A model generated the notes under the pieces. The model was not told the origin of the DNA. It made no database searches and worked only from the letters and a program-made list of their open reading frames with translations. From an uncultured Oscillospiraceae bacterium (GTDB lineage Bacteria > Bacillota > Clostridia > Oscillospirales > Ruminococcaceae): a DNA stretch of 17,367 bases. The DNA is taken from positions 1-17,367 of the forward strand of contig CAKSGA010000047.1 in NCBI GenBank assembly GCA_934454435.1, written 5' to 3'. Shown here piece after piece: positions 13,966 through 17,367 of the stretch (position 1 is the stretch's first letter; each line of letters opens with the position of its first letter). The position numbers and the translations under genes were made by a program.

Positions 13966-15180
13966 ATGAACAGGGACGATGAAGAAAACTACACCGTGCG
14001 GCCGCTGACGATAGAGGATATCGACCAGTACAACGCACTGCTGAGATACGCATTCCAGGTCACGGAGCAGGAGCTCTCAGAAACCGGCTGGAAGAACGAT
14101 GAGATAAAGCGCTCAAAGTTCCCGGTCCTCCAGAGGGCGGACGTTCTGGGCTGCTTTGACGGGAAGGACCTTGTGTCGCAGTTCGCCGTGTATCCTCTTG
14201 AAATGAACATATACAACGTTAAGTTCCCGGTGGGATTTGTAACGAGCGTCTGCACCTACCCGGAGCACACGGGTCACGGCATAATGAAGCGCCTGATGAT
14301 ACAGAGTCTAACCCGCATGCGGGAGAACCACAGGCCCTTTGCACTGCTGTACCCGTACTCTATACCGCTGTACCGCAGGCTGGGCTGGGAGATAATCTCC
14401 AACAAGATGACCTACATAGTCAAGGACACCCAGATACCCCGTAAGATAAAGGAGCCCGGCTATATCCGCCGTGTGGAGTGGGACGACAAGGAATTCATGC
14501 AGCTCCACACGAAATTTGCACAGACCACCCACGGCTGTCTTTACCGCAACAACCTTGCCTGGGAGGAATACTGGCGCTGGGACGAGGACGACACCAAGGT
14601 TGCGATATACTATTCCGATGATGATGTTCCCTACGGGTATATGGTGTACCTCATCAACAACGACATCATGCACATCAAGGAGATGATATATCTCACGCAT
14701 GAAGCGCAGCGGGGTCTGTGGGAGTTCATACACGCCCACGACTCCATGATAGACGAGGTGCGGGGAAACAACTACTACAGCGAGTCCATCGCATTTGAGC
14801 TCGATGACAGCGACATCAAGGAAACTATCCGCCCCTACTCCATGGGCAGGATAATCGACGTTGCCGAGTTCTTCAGAAGCTACGCCTGCGACCCTGACGA
14901 GCCGGAAGCCATATTCCGCTTTGACGTTGAGGACGAGCTGCTTCCCTGGAACAACGGCAGCTTCACTGTAAAATTCAGGCACGGTCGGTGCTTCCTTACC
15001 GATGAACAGCCGGAGTACTCCATGAAGCTCTCCATCGCAACGCTGACCACCCTGCTGCTCGGCTACAAGACCGCAAAGAAGCTCTGCGGCATGGACCGCA
15101 TAATCGCAGAGCCCGCCGCCGTGGAGATACTTGACGATATCCTGTTCCACTCAATACCGTATGTTTCGGATTATATCTGA
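13966..15180 (+). CDS. Eis-type GNAT N-acetyltransferase
   Basis: A 404-residue protein from the ATG at 13966, preceded by AAAAGGGG; an ATG at 13906 overlaps the -35 region and is rejected. The length and layout fit the Eis family: an N-terminal GNAT domain (1-150), a second GNAT-like domain (about 155-290) and a C-terminal SCP2-like domain (about 300-404). The acetyl-CoA binding segment is VTSVCTYPEHTGHGIMKRLM (92-111), with PYSIPLYRRLGWE (130-142) after it. Family members acetylate amines, such as aminoglycosides or lysines, and use the terminal carboxylate as a base; this chain ends DYI. The natural substrate is unknown, and distant members do not necessarily confer drug resistance. It is divergent from the Fe-S assembly operon. 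No clear terminator follows it. Confidence 0.87.
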   Translation: MNRDDEENYTVRPLTIEDIDQYNALLRYAFQVTEQELSETGWKNDEIKRSKFPVLQRADVLGCFDGKDLVSQFAVYPLEMNIYNVKFPVGFVTSVCTYPEHTGHGIMKRLMIQSLTRMRENHRPFALLYPYSIPLYRRLGWEIISNKMTYIVKDTQIPRKIKEPGYIRRVEWDDKEFMQLHTKFAQTTHGCLYRNNLAWEEYWRWDEDDTKVAIYYSDDDVPYGYMVYLINNDIMHIKEMIYLTHEAQRGLWEFIHAHDSMIDEVRGNNYYSESIAFELDDSDIKETIRPYSMGRIIDVAEFFRSYACDPDEPEAIFRFDVEDELLPWNNGSFTVKFRHGRCFLTDEQPEYSMKLSIATLTTLLLGYKTAKKLCGMDRIIAEPAAVEILDDILFHSIPYVSDYI

Positions 15181-15223
15181 TCTTGAGGAACCTGAAAAAT
15201 AATTAAACTGTATCATTTTTTGC

Positions 15224-15253
15224 TTGATTTACAACATGCAGTTGTGGTATAAT
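15224..15253 (+). promoter_or_regulatory. Promoter of the small membrane protein gene
   Basis: TATAAT (15248-15253) preceded by TTGTGG; the best -35 is TTGATT (15224-15229) with an 18-bp spacer. The strong TGTGG-TATAAT extended -10 probably compensates for the weak -35. Confidence 0.65.
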
Positions 15254-15296
15254 TCTTTTTGACGGAAATTTTCCGGACTAAAAGGAGGATATCATT

Positions 15297-15782
15297 ATGA
15301 AAAAAGTAGTAGCAAGCTGCGTTGCAGGTATGGTAGTAGGAATTGCAATTCTCGTTTCGGGACTGTACATGGCTTTCGGGTTCTCTTCCAGCTTCAACGG
15401 CAAGACCCCCGAGGACGCTTCTTTCGGTGCTGACTTCTACACATTTCAGTACGAAGCGACCCAGATCGCTGCGCAGAACGTAAACAGGCTTGGGACATTC
15501 ACCGAAAAGGCTGTGAATTTCGGATTCAAGGCAGGCGGCTTTGCGATCGCCGCTGCAGGTCTTGCAATAGGGACTTTCTTCGAGCTCAGGCTGAACGAAG
15601 CAAAGCACCGTGAGGAGCTCGCAGCACGCACCCCCGCTCCCGTACAGACCTACGCACAGCCTTACGCTCAGCAGGAAATGCAGCAGGCATATTACCAGCC
15701 CGCAGCATATCAGCCCACTCAGGACGCAACAACCACCGGTTATCCCCAGTACCCCGGAAACGATCAGGGCGGGAATATGTAA
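15297..15782 (+). CDS. Small membrane protein with a Pro/Gln/Tyr-rich tail, function unknown
   Basis: A 161-residue protein I do not recognise. It has an N-terminal hydrophobic segment (about 5-28) that could be a membrane helix or signal anchor, an extracytoplasmic-like loop (29-75), a second helix (about 76-96), the charged stretch ELRLNEAKHREEL, and a low-complexity tail rich in Pro, Gln, Tyr and Ala (112-161). With two helices, the tail and N terminus would lie on the same side, probably the cytoplasm. AAAGGAGG lies before the ATG, and it has its own promoter and terminator, so it looks actively expressed. The tail resembles the disordered tails of small Firmicutes membrane proteins, but I assign no function. 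Confidence 0.8.
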   Translation: MKKVVASCVAGMVVGIAILVSGLYMAFGFSSSFNGKTPEDASFGADFYTFQYEATQIAAQNVNRLGTFTEKAVNFGFKAGGFAIAAAGLAIGTFFELRLNEAKHREELAARTPAPVQTYAQPYAQQEMQQAYYQPAAYQPTQDATTTGYPQYPGNDQGGNM

Positions 15783-15795
15783 CACCTGATAAATG

Positions 15796-15828
15796 CAAAA
15801 AGGGACTGCTCAGCGCAGCCCCTTTTTT
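15796..15828. terminator. Bidirectional terminator between convergent genes
   Basis: AAAAGGGACTGC and GCAGCCCCTTTT form a stem with one A-C mismatch on the plus strand (G-T on the minus strand) and a 5-base loop. It is flanked by A-rich and T-rich runs, so it can end both the small membrane protein gene and the CHAP gene. Confidence 0.8.
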
Positions 15829-15834
15829 GTTTAT

Positions 15835-17367
15835 TTACATACGTAAAATTCCAACGACCTCACTATTATAACTGCGGGTACGCTTGGCCATTTTACCTCC
15901 GGAAGTATTGCCTTCTATTGTGTATATCTCACCATTTGAATAACCAGTCACTATCCCGATATGGCTCCAGTTGTACCCATTATCGTCTGACCATCTGTAT
16001 ATCACAATATCTCCCCGCTGGGGTGTTATATCATCACGTGATACGCTCTTTACATGTTTTAATCCCGACTTGGACATACCATTGCTTTTCAACGACTTCA
16101 GGTTTTCGGCTCTAAAGCAATAGAACGTGCCCATATCATGTTCACCGCATACATCTATAACAAAATCGCATGGATTAAGTGTACGGCAGATCTTATATCC
16201 GCTATTCTTCATAGCGTCGCTGACAGCGGCAGTACACCATTCCCATTTGTAGCCGAAATCTGCTTTTTTCCAGCCCTCCCTTTCGACCATCCAGGAAATA
16301 GCGTCCTCCATCTTCGCATTAGTCTTGTCATCTTTCTTGCCGCTGTTCTTTCCCCCCACGCTGAACTTGTGAGTGTAGCTCTTGGTGGTGCTTCCGGCTG
16401 TTACCTTATAGGTCAGGGTATACTCGCCGGCGGAAAGGCTGGCAAAGGGCAGCTTCCAGTCAAGGTCGGAATCGTACAGCTTGTAGGACTTCTTCCCGGG
16501 CTTTACCGCAGCGGACTTCACTTCCTTGCCGGAGGAGTCCCTGATCACCGCCTGTATCTTCTTTATTGAAGCTGAGGCCTTGACGGTACCTTTTATATGC
16601 TGACCCTTTCCCAAGCCAATATTCTCAGGGAAAGACATGCCGCTGAACGTTACCGTGGCCTCAGAAGAGGAACCTTTTACCGTGAACTTGTGCTTATAGC
16701 TGGTGTCAGTCGAGCCGCTCGCAACGTAATAGCACAGGGTATATTCTCCGGCGCCCAGCTTCCCGAAAGACAGATCCCAGTCAAGGTCGGAATCATACAG
16801 CTTGTAGGTTTTCTTGCCGGGCTTTACGGAAGCCTTCATGACCGCCTTGTTCTTGGAGTCATACACCACCGCCTGTATGCCGTCTATCTTCTCGGTAGAA
16901 GTCACAGTACCCTTTATGTGCTGTCCCTTGCCCTTGGTTATGGACGCCGGAAAAGACATATCCTTGAACTTAACCTCGGCTGCGCTGTCAGTTTCACCCG
17001 CCATCTTTACCTTTGTGGTAACGGACTTAACATTGTTCCCGTCAGCGTCGTTGAGCCAGAATTTGACCTCTCCGCCCTTTCCGTCCCAGCTACGTACCGA
17101 ATAAATGACGTAACACTCATTCGGATAGCTGTCCCAGTGGATATCCACCATGTTCAGCGAGAGATTATCCGAAGCGCTCTGCTGGATCGACTTTATGCCC
17201 TCGCCGGAGAAGTAGTATGTGAACTCAGTTGCCTGGTCGCCGCTGATAGTCACCTGATCCGGACCGTTGATCTTCAGGTCGTTGACATATGCCGCTGAAG
17301 TGCTCACGCTGAACAGTTCTGCAGTTCCCGCCTGACCCGCAAGGACAGCGGCTGCAAGCAGTGCGGC
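15835..17367 (-). CDS. Secreted CHAP-domain protein, putative peptidoglycan hydrolase (5' end outside window)
   Basis: The frame is open to the right edge, so the start is missing; a GTG at 17307 is internal because the 20 residues before it (AALLAAAVLAGQAGTAELFS) are the end of a signal peptide. Numbering the 510 visible residues from the edge: an Ig-like domain (about 28-125), two tandem repeats of about 100 residues (131-230 and 237-337) sharing GKGQHIKGTV, a VKPGKK block and YKLYDSDLDW, a Gly/Lys/Asp linker, then a C-terminal CHAP domain (about 352-510). The likely catalytic residues are Cys378 in WEWCTAAV and His469 in WSHIGIVTG, with Glu485/Asn487 in IEGN. CHAP enzymes are amidases or endopeptidases cutting peptidoglycan peptides. 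The repeats probably bind the wall or a polymer. It could act in autolysis or against other cells; no immunity gene is visible. Confidence 0.88.
   Translation of the reverse strand, partial: AALLAAAVLAGQAGTAELFSVSTSAAYVNDLKINGPDQVTISGDQATEFTYYFSGEGIKSIQQSASDNLSLNMVDIHWDSYPNECYVIYSVRSWDGKGGEVKFWLNDADGNNVKSVTTKVKMAGETDSAAEVKFKDMSFPASITKGKGQHIKGTVTSTEKIDGIQAVVYDSKNKAVMKASVKPGKKTYKLYDSDLDWDLSFGKLGAGEYTLCYYVASGSTDTSYKHKFTVKGSSSEATVTFSGMSFPENIGLGKGQHIKGTVKASASIKKIQAVIRDSSGKEVKSAAVKPGKKSYKLYDSDLDWKLPFASLSAGEYTLTYKVTAGSTTKSYTHKFSVGGKNSGKKDDKTNAKMEDAISWMVEREGWKKADFGYKWEWCTAAVSDAMKNSGYKICRTLNPCDFVIDVCGEHDMGTFYCFRAENLKSLKSNGMSKSGLKHVKSVSRDDITPQRGDIVIYRWSDDNGYNWSHIGIVTGYSNGEIYTIEGNTSGGKMAKRTRSYNSEVVGILRM
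16357..16977 (-). repeat. Two tandem repeats of about 107 codons within the CHAP gene
   Basis: Units at about 16678-16977 and 16357-16659. At the DNA level the block ccagtcaaggtcggaatc occurs at 16456 and again at 16777, 321 bp apart, and the flanking bases are also similar. The period of 321 bp equals 107 codons (100-residue unit plus linker). This indicates a fairly recent duplication or ongoing homogenisation. Confidence 0.85.

Noticed and set aside
14308..15150. A 280-codon minus-strand open frame opposite the GNAT gene.
   Set aside because: Antisense shadow; no ribosome-binding site or family likeness.

Overview
The window looks like a chromosomal segment of a gut or rumen Clostridia, most likely Oscillospiraceae (Ruminococcus-like). 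This is inferred from moderate G+C, strong AGGAGG ribosome-binding sites, TTGACA-N17/18-TATAAT promoters, the rpmG-secE-nusG order, the FeoA-FeoA-FeoB-Cys-rich protein cluster and a minimal SufC/SufB pair. I could run no database search, so the taxon is a weak call. The sequence looks like ordinary core chromosome: I see no insertion sequence, phage gene, CRISPR array, tRNA or rRNA.

Layout. (1) 1-1060, minus strand: rpmG (too short for most ORF cut-offs, GTG start), secE and the N-terminal part of nusG, behind a consensus promoter. (2) 1126-4583, minus: a ribbon-helix-helix-like putative regulator followed 18 bp later by clpB, with one consensus promoter and a 7-bp inverted repeat just inside the transcript. 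The regulator has no ATG at the expected place; a well-spaced Shine-Dalgarno points to an ACG codon. (3) 4654-5151, plus: a small DUF2325 protein with its own promoter and a long leader. (4) 5199-9376, minus: an iron-uptake cluster, feoA-feoA-feoB-(Cys-rich FeoB-associated protein)-(DtxR-like regulator)-(membrane-anchored HMA-domain protein). (5) 9561-12026, minus: a class A penicillin-binding protein. (6) 12072-13846, minus: a two-gene Fe-S assembly pair (SufC-like ATPase and a short SufB/D-like scaffold, resembling SmsCB). (7) 13906-15828, plus: an Eis-type GNAT acetyltransferase and a small two-helix membrane protein. (8) 15835-window edge, minus: a secreted CHAP-domain putative cell-wall hydrolase whose 5' end lies outside the window.

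How the parts may work together. The feo cluster supplies ferrous iron, and the SufC/SufB-like pair nearby uses iron to build Fe-S clusters. A palindrome of the form TTAG-N6-CTAA occurs twice just downstream of the feo promoter, once in the DUF2325 leader, and once with a single mismatch at the DUF2325 transcription start. This suggests that the DUF2325 gene and the feo operon form one regulon. The DtxR-like protein encoded in the feo operon is a natural candidate reader of this site, but every position that normally binds metal in DtxR/MntR appears to be substituted. It may therefore sense something else, or act without metal. This iron module is the most interesting part of the window; the second is the clpB regulator with its non-ATG start and candidate operator.
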